From QHXQ01 sp038322995 (GTDB lineage: Bacteria; Acidobacteriota; Blastocatellia; Pyrinomonadales; Pyrinomonadaceae), in NCBI GenBank assembly GCA_038322995.1, contig JBBQGM010000009.1:1-64000 (forward strand): DNA of 64,000 bases. Direction: 5' to 3'. Below the pieces are notes generated by a model. It was given only the letters and a program-made list of their open reading frames with translations. It ran no database searches and was not told the origin of the DNA. Positions 55,208 to 64,000 of this stretch are shown one piece after another (position 1 is the first letter of the stretch; each line of letters starts with the position of its first letter). Position numbers and translations under genes: made by a program.

Positions 55208-56754
55208 GACTAGCCGCGATTGACATCGGCTCGAATTCAATCAAACTGGTTGTCGTAGAAGCGACGGCCAGCGATTCGTTCGCTGTGCTGGCGCGTGAGA
55301 AAGAGTCAGTCCGGCTCGGGCACGATACGCTCAGCGCCGGCGTGCTGGCCCCTGAAGCGATTGATAAGGCCGCCGATTGTATCAAGCGCTTCAACTCGAT
55401 TGCCGAGGCGCGCGGGGCCGAGCAAGTGATTGCGACTGCCACCGCCGCGGTACGTGAGGCACGCAACGCGCGCACGTTTATCGCCGAAGTTGAGCGTAAG
55501 ACCGGCGTCAAGGTTGAGGTGCTGTCGGGCATCGAGGAAGCGCGCTTGATCGGCGTGGCCGCCGCGCAAGGCTGTGCGCCGCCGGGCAAGACGCTTGTCA
55601 ACATAGACATCGGGGGTGGTTCAACCGAAATCTCCATCATGCGCGATGGCGTGCCGCTCGCGCTCCACTCGCTCCGGCTCGGTGCGGTTGGCCTGACCGA
55701 GCAATTGCTCACCACTGATCCGGTCAAACCAAAAGAACTGCGGGCGCTGCGCAAACAAATACAAGCCGCGCTCGAACGGCCCGCGCGCGAGTTGAAGGGG
55801 CACAACTGGCAAGAAGCCACCGGCACGTCAGGCACGATCATCGCGTTGGGCGAGGCCTTGCGTCAGCGCACAGCGAAAGACAGTGATCGCAACACACAGG
55901 GCGCGCAACCGGCCGGCGTTGAGATCAATCTGAGCCAACTTGAACAACTCAATCTGCAATTCGCCGCGACGGCGGTGACGGAGCGGCGTTACGTCGTCGG
56001 CATCAGTCCGCAACGCGCGGAGATCATCGTGGCGGGCGGGCAGATTTTGGAAGGTACGATGCGCGCCCTCGGCATTGGCCTATTAAGCACCTGCGACTTC
56101 GCCTTGCGTGAAGGCGTCATCATCAATCATCTGCGCGAGTTGGAAGCCGAAGCGCGGCCGCCCGTGCCGGACATGGCTGATCCGCGCCTGCGCGGCGTCC
56201 ATGCGGTTGGCCGCCGCTTTGGTTACGAAGAGGCGCATGCGCTCCAGGTGGCACGGCTCGCGGAGAAACTGTTCGATAGTTTGACGAGTGTATATAAACT
56301 GACGCGGCATCAACGCACCTTGCTCGCCGCCGCCGCGCTCTTGCACGACATCGGCTATCACATCGCGCACGAGGCGCATCACAAACACGCACTCTACCTG
56401 ATCAAACATTCCGAGTTGACTGGCTTCTCCGAGGCCGAACGTGAAGTGATCGCCAACGTCGCGCGGTACCACCGGGGCACGCCACCACGCGAACGGCACA
56501 CAGACTACGCCGCGCTCGGCACGGCCGACCGCGCGACCGTTAATCGGCTCGGCGCGATCTTGCGCGTGGCCGACGCGCTCGACCGTAGTCACGATGGGCG
56601 CGTGATGGATGTGACCTGCGAGTTGATCGACGGGACTGTGCGCCTCGTGGTTCATAGCGCACAGACCTGCGAGCAAGAGTTGTGGGCCGTGGAGCAAAAA
56701 CGCGACCTTTTCGAACAAACGTTCGACTGCGCATTGGTTGTGCGCAAGGGCTAA
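55204..56754 (+). CDS. ppx: Exopolyphosphatase/ppGpp phosphohydrolase (Ppx/GppA)
   Basis: 516 residues from a TTG at 55204 that shares TTGA with the stop of the upstream gene; GGAGG lies about 20 bp before. It removes terminal phosphate from polyphosphate or pppGpp. Domains are the ASKHA phosphatase fold with LAAIDIGSNSIKLVV, DIGGGSTEIS and TSGTIIALGEALRQ, then a C-terminal HD domain (LLHDIGYH near 380). The HD residues suggest extra phosphohydrolase activity or regulation. It is flanked by kinase-like genes and a CHAD protein. Confidence 0.93.
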   Translation: MRLAAIDIGSNSIKLVVVEATASDSFAVLAREKESVRLGHDTLSAGVLAPEAIDKAADCIKRFNSIAEARGAEQVIATATAAVREARNARTFIAEVERKTGVKVEVLSGIEEARLIGVAAAQGCAPPGKTLVNIDIGGGSTEISIMRDGVPLALHSLRLGAVGLTEQLLTTDPVKPKELRALRKQIQAALERPARELKGHNWQEATGTSGTIIALGEALRQRTAKDSDRNTQGAQPAGVEINLSQLEQLNLQFAATAVTERRYVVGISPQRAEIIVAGGQILEGTMRALGIGLLSTCDFALREGVIINHLRELEAEARPPVPDMADPRLRGVHAVGRRFGYEEAHALQVARLAEKLFDSLTSVYKLTRHQRTLLAAAALLHDIGYHIAHEAHHKHALYLIKHSELTGFSEAEREVIANVARYHRGTPPRERHTDYAALGTADRATVNRLGAILRVADALDRSHDGRVMDVTCELIDGTVRLVVHSAQTCEQELWAVEQKRDLFEQTFDCALVVRKG

Positions 56755-56888
56755 AATTGCTGCGAGTTCATGCGACTTAAGCGTGCTGCCACAAAGAGAA
56801 TGCTGGGCAAGGCCCTTTGCTCTGTGTGTGTACTTCTTGTCCACTGGGTTGCGGTGAACTTTAGCTCAAGCCAACAACAGACATAAAA

Positions 56889-57914
56889 ATGGCCAAGGCA
56901 AACGATATTGAGGGACTTGACTGCGCGGCAGCGGCGGGCGTAGGAGTCGCTACAGTTTTACACACGCGACTCGTGGAGATGTGTGCGTTGCGCACGGCTG
57001 CGCTTGATTGGTCTGACCCGGAAGGTGTCCACGACATGCGCGTGGCCTCGCGCCGCTTACGGAGCGCGCTCCGGGATTTTGCACCCTACTTGCGCCATCG
57101 CTTGCCGCAACGCCGCTTGCGCCGGTTGGCCGCTGCGTTGGGCGCGGTGCGCGATGATGACGTGGCGCTTATCGCGCTCGAAGCGTTGGCGCACGAGGTA
57201 GAGGCGGAGCTAACTGCGGGCTTGAGTTTGCTCGTTGCCGCGCGGCAGCAACGCCGCGCGCAATCCCGGGCCGTGCTGGCGCGCGCGCTGGAGGAAACTG
57301 CCTTCGATGTTGGGCAAACAAAACTCGCGCGCAAGTTAAGTCAGGCCATCGCCGTTAAAGCTAAGCTGGCTGTGCCCGGCGTGGCCGGAGCAGATGCTTT
57401 GACGTTTGCCGACATCGGGCGCGATGTTTTGACCAACCTGTCGGCCGAGTTGTTTGCCGAAGGTCGAGCCCTCTATCAACCGCAGCGCGTACGCCGCATC
57501 CATGAACTGCGGATCACGGCCAAGCGTTTACGTTATGCCTTGGAATTGTTCGCCCCGTGTTGGGACACCCGGTTAACGATTTGTGCCGATGAAATCGGCG
57601 CATTACAAAAATCGTTGGGTGAGTTGCACGATTGCGATGTCTGGATCGCCGAGTTGGGCGGGCTGCTCAAGCAAAGTTGTAAGCGGCCTGAGTTGGCCAC
57701 GATAGAGTCCGCCGCCCGCACGGCCGAACACAAAGCAGCGGTCTGGTTGTTGAGCCGTTTCGTCAAAGACCGCGCCAAGTATTTCCGCGCGGCGCTGGAC
57801 GGCTGGGAAACGCTTTGCGCGCATGACTTTCGCGCCCAACTGCTTGGCCTAATTCGGCTCGCGCCAGTTATAAACAAGACCCAATCCGCGCCTATAATTG
57901 ACCTGTCAACTTAA
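56889..57914 (+). CDS. CHAD domain protein
   Basis: 341 residues, all helical. Two related CHAD halves are seen: VHDMRVASRRLRSALRDF near residue 45 and IHELRITAKRLRYALELF near 205, each with the conserved His and Arg pairs. CHAD domains bind polyphosphate and place proteins on polyP granules. The gene follows ppx by 134 bp, on the same strand. This is strong contextual support for a polyphosphate module. Confidence 0.92.
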   Translation: MAKANDIEGLDCAAAAGVGVATVLHTRLVEMCALRTAALDWSDPEGVHDMRVASRRLRSALRDFAPYLRHRLPQRRLRRLAAALGAVRDDDVALIALEALAHEVEAELTAGLSLLVAARQQRRAQSRAVLARALEETAFDVGQTKLARKLSQAIAVKAKLAVPGVAGADALTFADIGRDVLTNLSAELFAEGRALYQPQRVRRIHELRITAKRLRYALELFAPCWDTRLTICADEIGALQKSLGELHDCDVWIAELGGLLKQSCKRPELATIESAARTAEHKAAVWLLSRFVKDRAKYFRAALDGWETLCAHDFRAQLLGLIRLAPVINKTQSAPIIDLST

Positions 57915-58131
57915 CCTACTAGCGCAAAGTCCTACATCATGGGCAAGGTCTGTGGTTAGCCACCCGGTTATTTGTGGTTTGCTTCCTTGCCGTGTGCGAC
58001 TTAGTGTCGTTAGGCTCTGAGCGTTAATAAATAACACGCCCGCAGACACAACCGGGCAGACAGGTGCGCTGGAAAATGGCCCTTGTGGCAGCGCGCTCGA
58101 CGCGGGCGGTGCCAGGATGAATGGGGAAGAC

Positions 58132-58983
58132 ATGCTCACGCTGCTCAAGATCGAGTTCGGCAAACTAATTCGGGCGAAGAGTTTTTATCTCTCGTTCGGC
58201 GCGCTCGCGGGGTTCGTGGCCCTGATGCTATGGGGCTTCTATTCTTATGCGCAGCGCAAGACGGGCGGGCAGGCGGTCGAGCAGTTTCGTTATACCTACG
58301 AGTCGAAGCAGTATTTCAACGGGCTGACGTTCGCGCTCTACTCTGTCTTGTTTGCCTTCACGCTGTTGCTGCCCATCTTTGTCGCTATGAGCGCCGGCGC
58401 ACAGGTGGCCGGCGAAGCGCACGCGGGGACGCTGCGGACAATCTGCACGCGGCCCATCTCGCGGGCCTCGCTCGTGCTCGCGAAGTTTCTCATCACGGCG
58501 CTGCATACGTTTTTGCTGCTCGCCTTTTTCATTGGGCTGAATCTGCTGGTGGGCCTCTTGTTCGTCGGCTGGGGCAATCTGGAACTTTATCCGGGCGCGC
58601 TTAATCTCGTTGACGCGCCGGGCAAGATCATGCGCAATGAGGCGCTCTGGCGCTTCGGCTATGCGCTGCTCTCGGGCACGTGGGCGTTGCTGGTCGTCGC
58701 GGCGCTCGCCTTGCTCTGCTCTGTTATCTTCGACACACCCGTGTTGGCCGTTGTGACCACGGTCGCGGTCTATCTGACGCTCTACATCGTCGGGCGCGTC
58801 GAGTTCTTCGAGCAACTGCGGCCCTATTTCTTCACCACCGATATGGATTTCTGGCGCGACGTATTCAAGCCCGACATCCCGTACGCCAGCTTCTGGCATT
58901 ACGCCTGCACCTGCGGCACATATACGCTGGGCCTGCTCTTGGCCGCTGTCGTTATCTTCGAGCGGAAGGACATCACCAGCTAA
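58132..58983 (+). CDS. ABC-2 type transporter permease
   Basis: 283 residues from the ATG at 58132, which has GGGGA before it; an ATG at 58117 has a poor site. Six membrane helices are expected, starting FYLSFGALAGFVALMLW, with a large loop after the first. The segment AGEAHAGTLRTICTRPISRASLVLAKF is the ABC-2 permease coupling region. The next start is 1 bp after its TAA. The ATPase partner is two genes on. Confidence 0.87.
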   Translation: MLTLLKIEFGKLIRAKSFYLSFGALAGFVALMLWGFYSYAQRKTGGQAVEQFRYTYESKQYFNGLTFALYSVLFAFTLLLPIFVAMSAGAQVAGEAHAGTLRTICTRPISRASLVLAKFLITALHTFLLLAFFIGLNLLVGLLFVGWGNLELYPGALNLVDAPGKIMRNEALWRFGYALLSGTWALLVVAALALLCSVIFDTPVLAVVTTVAVYLTLYIVGRVEFFEQLRPYFFTTDMDFWRDVFKPDIPYASFWHYACTCGTYTLGLLLAAVVIFERKDITS

Positions 58984-58984
58984 A

Positions 58985-59809
58985 ATGTGGGTGAAACTCA
59001 TGCTTGCGGCGTTGTGCGGCCTGATGATCTTGGGCGCGCGCCATTTCAGGCCACAGGGCGCGCGGGCTGTGTTGGGTGCGCCGACGCGAAACGCTGCAGC
59101 CGTGCGGCTGTTGACATGGAACATCGGCTACGCCGACCTTGAAGCCGACACACGCGCGCACACGGAAGATTTGCCGGCGGTGGCGGAGACTATCCTGCGC
59201 GCAGCACCGGACGCGGTCGCCTTGCAAGAGTTGACGGGCACACCACAATTGCGCGCCTTGCTCACGCTGCTGCACGGGCGTTATACCGGCGCGGTCGCGC
59301 AGGTGGGTCAGTCTGATCGCTTCGAGGCTGTGCTGGTGCAAGGCGCGGCGCAATACACGCCGGTGGCCGCGGGCGCGCGTTATGCGCTCGGCGCAACGTT
59401 CAAGCCGCACGCTGACGCGCCGGAGGTGGTGCTTGTAAGCGCGCACGCCGACGCTTTCAATGCCGCCCGCCGGCGCGCTTACACCGAAGCGGTCGTGGAT
59501 TGGGCGCGCAATCGGATGCCTGTCGCGCGGGTTTTCATCGCAGGTGATTTCAACTTTGAACTGCGGGCCGGCGACGAGACGAATCTATACACGGATAATC
59601 TAAAGCACGACAGCGAAGCTTACAGCTACCTGTTGCAATACTTCCGCGATCTGGGGCGCGCGGCGGGCGACACGGCCATTAACGACCGGCGCATCGATTA
59701 TATCTTCGGCCCGAATTCGCCCGCGCGCGTGCGCCGCACAGAAGTTCTGCACGCCGCGGCGGTCGGGCGCATGGATCATTGGCCCCTCGTGATTGAGTTC
59801 GAGTTGTGA
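58985..59809 (+). CDS. Endonuclease/exonuclease/phosphatase family protein
   Basis: 274 residues with an N-terminal membrane or signal helix (LMLAALCGLMILGA). The EEP fold motifs are WNIGYAD, ALQEL, AGDFNFEL, RRIDYIFGP and DHWPLV. These enzymes cut phosphodiesters in DNA, lipids or nucleotides. It lies between the permease and ATPase of one ABC transporter, with 1-bp and about 39-bp gaps, so it is likely in the same operon. Its substrate may be tied to the transporter's cargo. Confidence 0.88.
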   Translation: MWVKLMLAALCGLMILGARHFRPQGARAVLGAPTRNAAAVRLLTWNIGYADLEADTRAHTEDLPAVAETILRAAPDAVALQELTGTPQLRALLTLLHGRYTGAVAQVGQSDRFEAVLVQGAAQYTPVAAGARYALGATFKPHADAPEVVLVSAHADAFNAARRRAYTEAVVDWARNRMPVARVFIAGDFNFELRAGDETNLYTDNLKHDSEAYSYLLQYFRDLGRAAGDTAINDRRIDYIFGPNSPARVRRTEVLHAAAVGRMDHWPLVIEFEL

Positions 59810-59848
59810 AGCTTGGGGCCAACTGCGCGTGTGTGCCGTAAAGTTTTT

Positions 59849-60763
59849 ATGAGCGACGTTGTGTTGCAGACCGAGGAGCTAACGAAACGCTATGGCCGGC
59901 GCGTGGCCGTGGATCAGTTGTCGTTGCGTGTCGAGCGCGGGGACATCTATGGCTTTCTCGGTCAGAACGGCGCGGGCAAGTCCACGACGATCCGCATGGT
60001 GCTTGGGCTGGTTAAACCAACCTCAGGGCGCGTGCAGTTGCTCGGCTACGAACTAGGCAGAGAACCTTTGCAGGCGCGGACACATGTCGGAGCGATAGTC
60101 GAGTCGCCGGCCTTTTATGACAACTTGACGGGGCGGCGGAATCTGCGGCTGCTCGCGGCCTTGTCGGGCGGCACGACGGCCGCGCGGATCACCGAGGTGC
60201 TGGCCATCGTCGGCCTCGGCGCGCGGGCGGACGATCCTGTGCGCGTCTATTCGAGCGGCATGCGTCAACGCCTTGGCTTGGCGCAGGCGCTCTTGCCGCA
60301 TCCGAAGTTGATCATCCTCGACGAGCCGACGAACGGTCTTGACCCACAAGGCATACATGAAGTGCGCCAACTGATCCGCCGCTTGCGCGACGAGTTCGGC
60401 CTGACCGTGCTGCTGTCGAGCCATTTGCTCGCCGAGATTGAGCAACTCTGCGACCGTGTCGCAATCATTGATGCAGGTCGCTTGCGCTATCAAGGCACGA
60501 TGACGGAACTGCTTGCGCCCACGCCCACGCTGCAACTCCGGGTGGATCGCGGTGCAGATGCTTATCAACTACTCCGCCGCGATCCAACTCTTACCGTCCG
60601 GCGCAATGGCGCGGACGGGCTGGCTATCGAACTGCCCGTCGAGCGTATCCCCACCGTCAACGCTCAGCTCGTGGCCCAAGGTATCAAGGTCTTTGAATTG
60701 ACCCCACGCCGTGAGACTTTGGAGGATGCCTTCTTGCGCTTAACCAGCGCAGACCAAGCATGA
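59849..60763 (+). CDS. ABC transporter ATP-binding protein
   Basis: 304 residues from the ATG at 59849; a longer open frame lacks a good site. Walker A GQNGAGKST, signature YSSGMRQRLGLAQALL, Walker B LIILDEPTNGLD and a switch His in LLSSHLL are all intact. The last 70 residues form the domain common to ABC-2 exporters. It pairs with the permease two genes upstream. Substrate unknown. Confidence 0.92.
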   Translation: MSDVVLQTEELTKRYGRRVAVDQLSLRVERGDIYGFLGQNGAGKSTTIRMVLGLVKPTSGRVQLLGYELGREPLQARTHVGAIVESPAFYDNLTGRRNLRLLAALSGGTTAARITEVLAIVGLGARADDPVRVYSSGMRQRLGLAQALLPHPKLIILDEPTNGLDPQGIHEVRQLIRRLRDEFGLTVLLSSHLLAEIEQLCDRVAIIDAGRLRYQGTMTELLAPTPTLQLRVDRGADAYQLLRRDPTLTVRRNGADGLAIELPVERIPTVNAQLVAQGIKVFELTPRRETLEDAFLRLTSADQA

Positions 60764-60885
60764 TCTGTTGGGGGGAAAGACGCACAAGCACATTAAGTGT
60801 TAGCCTATGCTATCGGGTGCGGTGGCGTTGGTGCAGCGCGGGCGTTAAGGCACGAAGCAAATCTGGGAGCAAGGTGTTGAGCTGA

Positions 60886-61740
60886 ATGACTGAATTTACT
60901 GATGCCGAACTCATCGGTGGCCATCTGGTGATTATCGGTGGGGCGGAAGATAAATATAACGAGCGGCGCATTCTGCATAAGTTCGTCGCCTTGGCCGGCG
61001 CACACGAGGCGCGTATCTTGATCGTCCCCGTCGCCTCCGATTACCCGGAATTCTCCGCCGACGTGTACACGCAGACGTTCCGCAATCTCGATCTGCAACA
61101 GGTTAAAGTCCTGCGCGCCACTTCGCGGCAAGCAGTGATTGATGCTGACGCGCGCGGTTTGCTGGCCGATGTAACCGGCGTCTTTATCTCCGGCGGCGAT
61201 CAGATGCGCCTAGTCTCGATGCTCGGCGGCACGGAGTTCGCGCGCTTATTGGAGGAGCGCGTGCGGCATAGTCCGCTCGTGCTCGCGGGGTCGAGCGCGG
61301 GCGCGGCGGGCATGAGCGCAACCATGATCGTGCGCGGCGAGGCTACCTCGCAGCCAAACAAGAGTTCACTTCGGCTCTCGCCGGGGCTGGGGATTTTGCA
61401 AAACATTATTATCGATCAGCACTTCACCCAAAGAGATCGGCTCAGCCGGCTAATTACCGCCGTCGCTTACAATCCGCGCCAACTGGGCATCGGCATTGAC
61501 GAGAATACGGCCGTGATTATTGCCAGCGACGGCACGCTGGAGGTCAGTGGCGACGGCACCGTCACCATCGTGGATGGCTCGCGTATCACGTATAATGACA
61601 TCGCTGAAGTCGCAGACTCTGACCCCTTCGCGGTGGCCGGCATCCAGTTGCACATCTTGCGCGACGGCCTGCGTTACGACTTTGCCCGGCGCTTGCCCGT
61701 GCCCGTCAACGAACAGTTTCTGCTGCCGGACATTGAATAG
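60886..61740 (+). CDS. cphB: Cyanophycinase
   Basis: 284 residues, an S51-type serine peptidase. It splits cyanophycin (poly-Asp with Arg side chains) into beta-Asp-Arg dipeptides. The nucleophile is S137 in AGSSAGAAG, the elbow conserved in CphB. IIGGAED near the start, SGGDQMRL and GIGIDENTAV are further markers. cphA follows 27 bp later, so synthesis and breakdown of the polymer are in one unit. Confidence 0.93.
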   Translation: MTEFTDAELIGGHLVIIGGAEDKYNERRILHKFVALAGAHEARILIVPVASDYPEFSADVYTQTFRNLDLQQVKVLRATSRQAVIDADARGLLADVTGVFISGGDQMRLVSMLGGTEFARLLEERVRHSPLVLAGSSAGAAGMSATMIVRGEATSQPNKSSLRLSPGLGILQNIIIDQHFTQRDRLSRLITAVAYNPRQLGIGIDENTAVIIASDGTLEVSGDGTVTIVDGSRITYNDIAEVADSDPFAVAGIQLHILRDGLRYDFARRLPVPVNEQFLLPDIE

Positions 61741-61767
61741 ACTTGGCCCCTCGCTCATAAATTGACT

Positions 61768-64000
61768 ATGCGAATTCTCGATATTAAAGCGTTGCGCGGC
61801 CCGAATTATTGGAGCGGCTATCGGAACAAACTGATCGTGCTGCGGCTCGACCTGGAAGAATTTGAACAGCGGCCGACCGACAAAATCGAAAACTTCAGCA
61901 CGCGCCTGGCAGAGTTACTGCCGAGTCTGCATCAGCACGGCTGTAGTTATCAAACGCCGGGTGGCTTCTTGCGCCGGGTCGAGGAAGGGACATGGGCCGG
62001 GCACGTGATCGAGCATCTCGCGTTGGAATTGCAGACGCTCGCCGGGATGGACACGGGCTACGGGCGCACGCGCGAGACAAGCCATGCGGGCGTCTATAAT
62101 GTTGTCTTCAGTTATATCGAAGAGGATGCGGGCCGCTATGCTGCCCGCGCCGCCGTGCAATTCTTTACCAACCTCGCCGCCGGCACTGCCCTCGCCGAAC
62201 TGAAATTGCCGCTCGCCGCCGATGTGCAACGCCTGCGCGAGATACGCGAGGACGTGCGCTTTGGCCCCTCCACTGGCAGCATCGTGCAGGAAGCCGAAGG
62301 GCGCGACATCCCGCACATCCGGCTCAACACGCAATCGCTCGTTCAGCTTGGCTACGGCGTTAATCAACAGCGCATCCAGGCCACTGTCACAGGGCGCACC
62401 AACATGATCGCCGTCGACCTCGCCAGCGACAAAGACGCGACGAAACAACTGCTGGGCAGCATGGGCGTGCCCGTACCAAAAGGTTATCAGATCGTTGACG
62501 AAGATGAGATCGAACGGGCGGTTGAGCGCATCGGGTTTCCGCTGGCCATAAAGCCGCTTGACGCCAATCACGGGAAGGGCATTACCGTCGGCTTGCAGAC
62601 GCTTACGCAAGTCCGTGCGGCGTTCCCGCTCGCGAAAAATTATGCGCACCGTGTCATCATCGAGCAATCGCTCGCGGGCCAAGACTTCCGCGCGCTCGTC
62701 GTCAACAATCGGCTCGTTGCCGTCGCGGAGCGCATCCCCGCGCATGTCGTCGGCGACGGCGCGCAGACGATTCAAGAGTTGATTGATCGCACGAACGAAG
62801 ACCCACGGCGCGGCTATGGCCATGAGAACGTGCTAACGCAGATTGACGTGGACGCGCAGACCGAGAGTCTGCTGACCGCGCGCGGCTATACGCTGGAGAC
62901 GGTGCTGCCAGAAGGTGAAAAGTTGCGCCTCAAAACGACCGCCAATATTTCCACCGGCGGCACGGCCATAGATCGCACGGACGAGGTGCATCCATTCAAC
63001 ATCACGCTCTTTGAGCGCATCGCCCGCATCGTCGGTCTCGACGTGGCCGGCATCGACGTGGTCGCGCCTGATCTCTCCACGCCGCTCACGGAGAATGGCG
63101 GCGGTATTATCGAAGTGAACGCCGCGCCCGGCTTTCGCATGCACATCGCGCCTTCGGAGGGCATCCCCCGCAATGTGGCCGAGCACGTTATCGACATGCT
63201 TTTCCCGCCCGGCACGCCGGCCCGTGTGCCCATCATCGCCATCACGGGCACGAACGGCAAGACGACCACGACGCGGCTCATCGCGCACATCATCAAGAAT
63301 TCGGGCCGCAACGTCGGCTTTACCACGACCGAAGGCATCTACATTGGCAACAGTCTGATTCAACCCGGCGACAACACCGGCCCCGTCTCCGCGCAACTCG
63401 TGCTTAAAGACCCGACGGTCGAGATCGCCGTGTTGGAGACGGCGCGTGGCGGCATCATCCGGGCCGGTCTCGGCTTCGACCGCTGCGACATCGGCGTCGT
63501 GCTGAACGTGACCGTCGATCATCTCGGCTTGAAAGACATCGAGACGATTGCGGACATGGCGCGCGTCAAAGCGGTCGTGCCGCGCGCTGTCGGGCGCAAC
63601 GGTTACGCCGTCTTGAACGCCGACGATGAACTCGTCTATGCGATGCACGCCGACACGCCGGGGCAGATCGCGCTCTTCGGCATGGAGGAAGAGAACCCGC
63701 ACATCGTCGCGCATACACAAGACGGCGGCATCGCCTGCGTGTTTGAGAATGGCTACGTGACGTTGCTCAAAGGCAAGTGGAAAGTGCGCGTGGAGAAGGT
63801 CATCAATATCCCCTTGACCTACGGCGGGCGGGCGGCATTCATGATTCAGAATGTGCTGGCCGCCACGCTTGCCGCGTATCTGCAAAACATCAGCATCGAA
63901 GATTTGCGCGTCGGGCTGACGACTTTCGTGCCTTCGGTCGCGCAGACGCCGGGGCGTTTGAACCTGATCGAAATGGGCGACTTCACCGTCTTGATCGACT
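61768..64000 (+). CDS. cphA: Cyanophycin synthetase (3' end outside the window)
   Basis: The first 744 residues of a protein usually about 870-900 long. It joins Asp and Arg into cyanophycin with ATP. Order: N-terminal domain (MRILDIKALRGPNYWSGYR), ATP-grasp domain from about 210 to 480 (KGYQIVDEDEI, FRALVVNNRLVAVAERIP, VNAAPGFRMH), and a Mur-ligase-like domain with P-loop GTNGKTTT near 495. All visible motifs are intact and the frame is open to the edge. No isoaspartyl dipeptidase gene is visible in the window. Confidence 0.95.
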   Translation, partial: MRILDIKALRGPNYWSGYRNKLIVLRLDLEEFEQRPTDKIENFSTRLAELLPSLHQHGCSYQTPGGFLRRVEEGTWAGHVIEHLALELQTLAGMDTGYGRTRETSHAGVYNVVFSYIEEDAGRYAARAAVQFFTNLAAGTALAELKLPLAADVQRLREIREDVRFGPSTGSIVQEAEGRDIPHIRLNTQSLVQLGYGVNQQRIQATVTGRTNMIAVDLASDKDATKQLLGSMGVPVPKGYQIVDEDEIERAVERIGFPLAIKPLDANHGKGITVGLQTLTQVRAAFPLAKNYAHRVIIEQSLAGQDFRALVVNNRLVAVAERIPAHVVGDGAQTIQELIDRTNEDPRRGYGHENVLTQIDVDAQTESLLTARGYTLETVLPEGEKLRLKTTANISTGGTAIDRTDEVHPFNITLFERIARIVGLDVAGIDVVAPDLSTPLTENGGGIIEVNAAPGFRMHIAPSEGIPRNVAEHVIDMLFPPGTPARVPIIAITGTNGKTTTTRLIAHIIKNSGRNVGFTTTEGIYIGNSLIQPGDNTGPVSAQLVLKDPTVEIAVLETARGGIIRAGLGFDRCDIGVVLNVTVDHLGLKDIETIADMARVKAVVPRAVGRNGYAVLNADDELVYAMHADTPGQIALFGMEEENPHIVAHTQDGGIACVFENGYVTLLKGKWKVRVEKVINIPLTYGGRAAFMIQNVLAATLAAYLQNISIEDLRVGLTTFVPSVAQTPGRLNLIEMGDFTVLID

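Overview
The window is a GC-rich bacterial chromosome segment, probably from Acidobacteriota (Blastocatellia-like). This is inferred from the gene mix: EttA, TatT-like and TPR lipoproteins, an FKBP isomerase with a basic N-terminus and a membrane anchor, a YncE/phosphoesterase fusion, DUF3536 GH57, and cyanophycin plus polyphosphate genes. No rRNA or tRNA is present, so the taxonomic call is weak. TTG starts are common (FKBP, rnz, exbD, ppx).

Left edge (1-5.8 kb): an accessory patch. It holds the tail of a DDE transposase, a small terminal-repeat element, a zinc-ribbon protein, a large Dna2-like Fe-S nuclease/helicase, and the cut-off N-terminus of McrC. It looks like a partly decayed defence locus beside an insertion sequence.

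5.9-36.5 kb: mostly housekeeping and central metabolism. In order: a MerR-like regulator with a VWA protein, Nudix hydrolase and trehalose synthase, glucose-6-phosphate isomerase, a GGDEF-EAL protein behind a near-perfect sigma-54 promoter, aldose epimerase, FKBP, M13 peptidase, PilZ protein, MFS transporter, thioesterase, cyclophilin, EttA, DUF72, SDR, two TPR lipoproteins, gnd and zwf (oxidative pentose phosphate pathway), RNase Z, a secreted dual-specificity-like phosphatase overlapping a phage-type annealing-protein-like gene, and a PhzF-like protein.

36.7-50 kb: glycogen and exported functions. A GH57 protein and glgB are followed by a secreted beta-propeller/phosphoesterase, an M28 peptidase, a lone ExbD, a GNAT enzyme, and a secreted subtilisin with a six-residue tandem repeat.

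50.7-64 kb: a storage-polymer region. On one side lie PPK2, SixA and a CBS protein (minus strand). Divergent from them are a metallophosphoesterase, two overlapping thymidylate-kinase-like genes (the second with Arg for the Walker A Lys), Ppx/GppA and a CHAD protein. Together these look like a polyphosphate synthesis, turnover and binding module. An ABC-2 exporter split by an endonuclease/exonuclease/phosphatase gene follows. Then come cyanophycinase and cyanophycin synthetase, which runs off the right edge.

Several intergenic gaps hold long, nearly perfect inverted repeats of unrelated sequence, mostly without a U-tract. At least two gene remnants (a sensor-kinase propeller N-terminus and a Ser/Thr kinase N-terminus) lie in the spacers.
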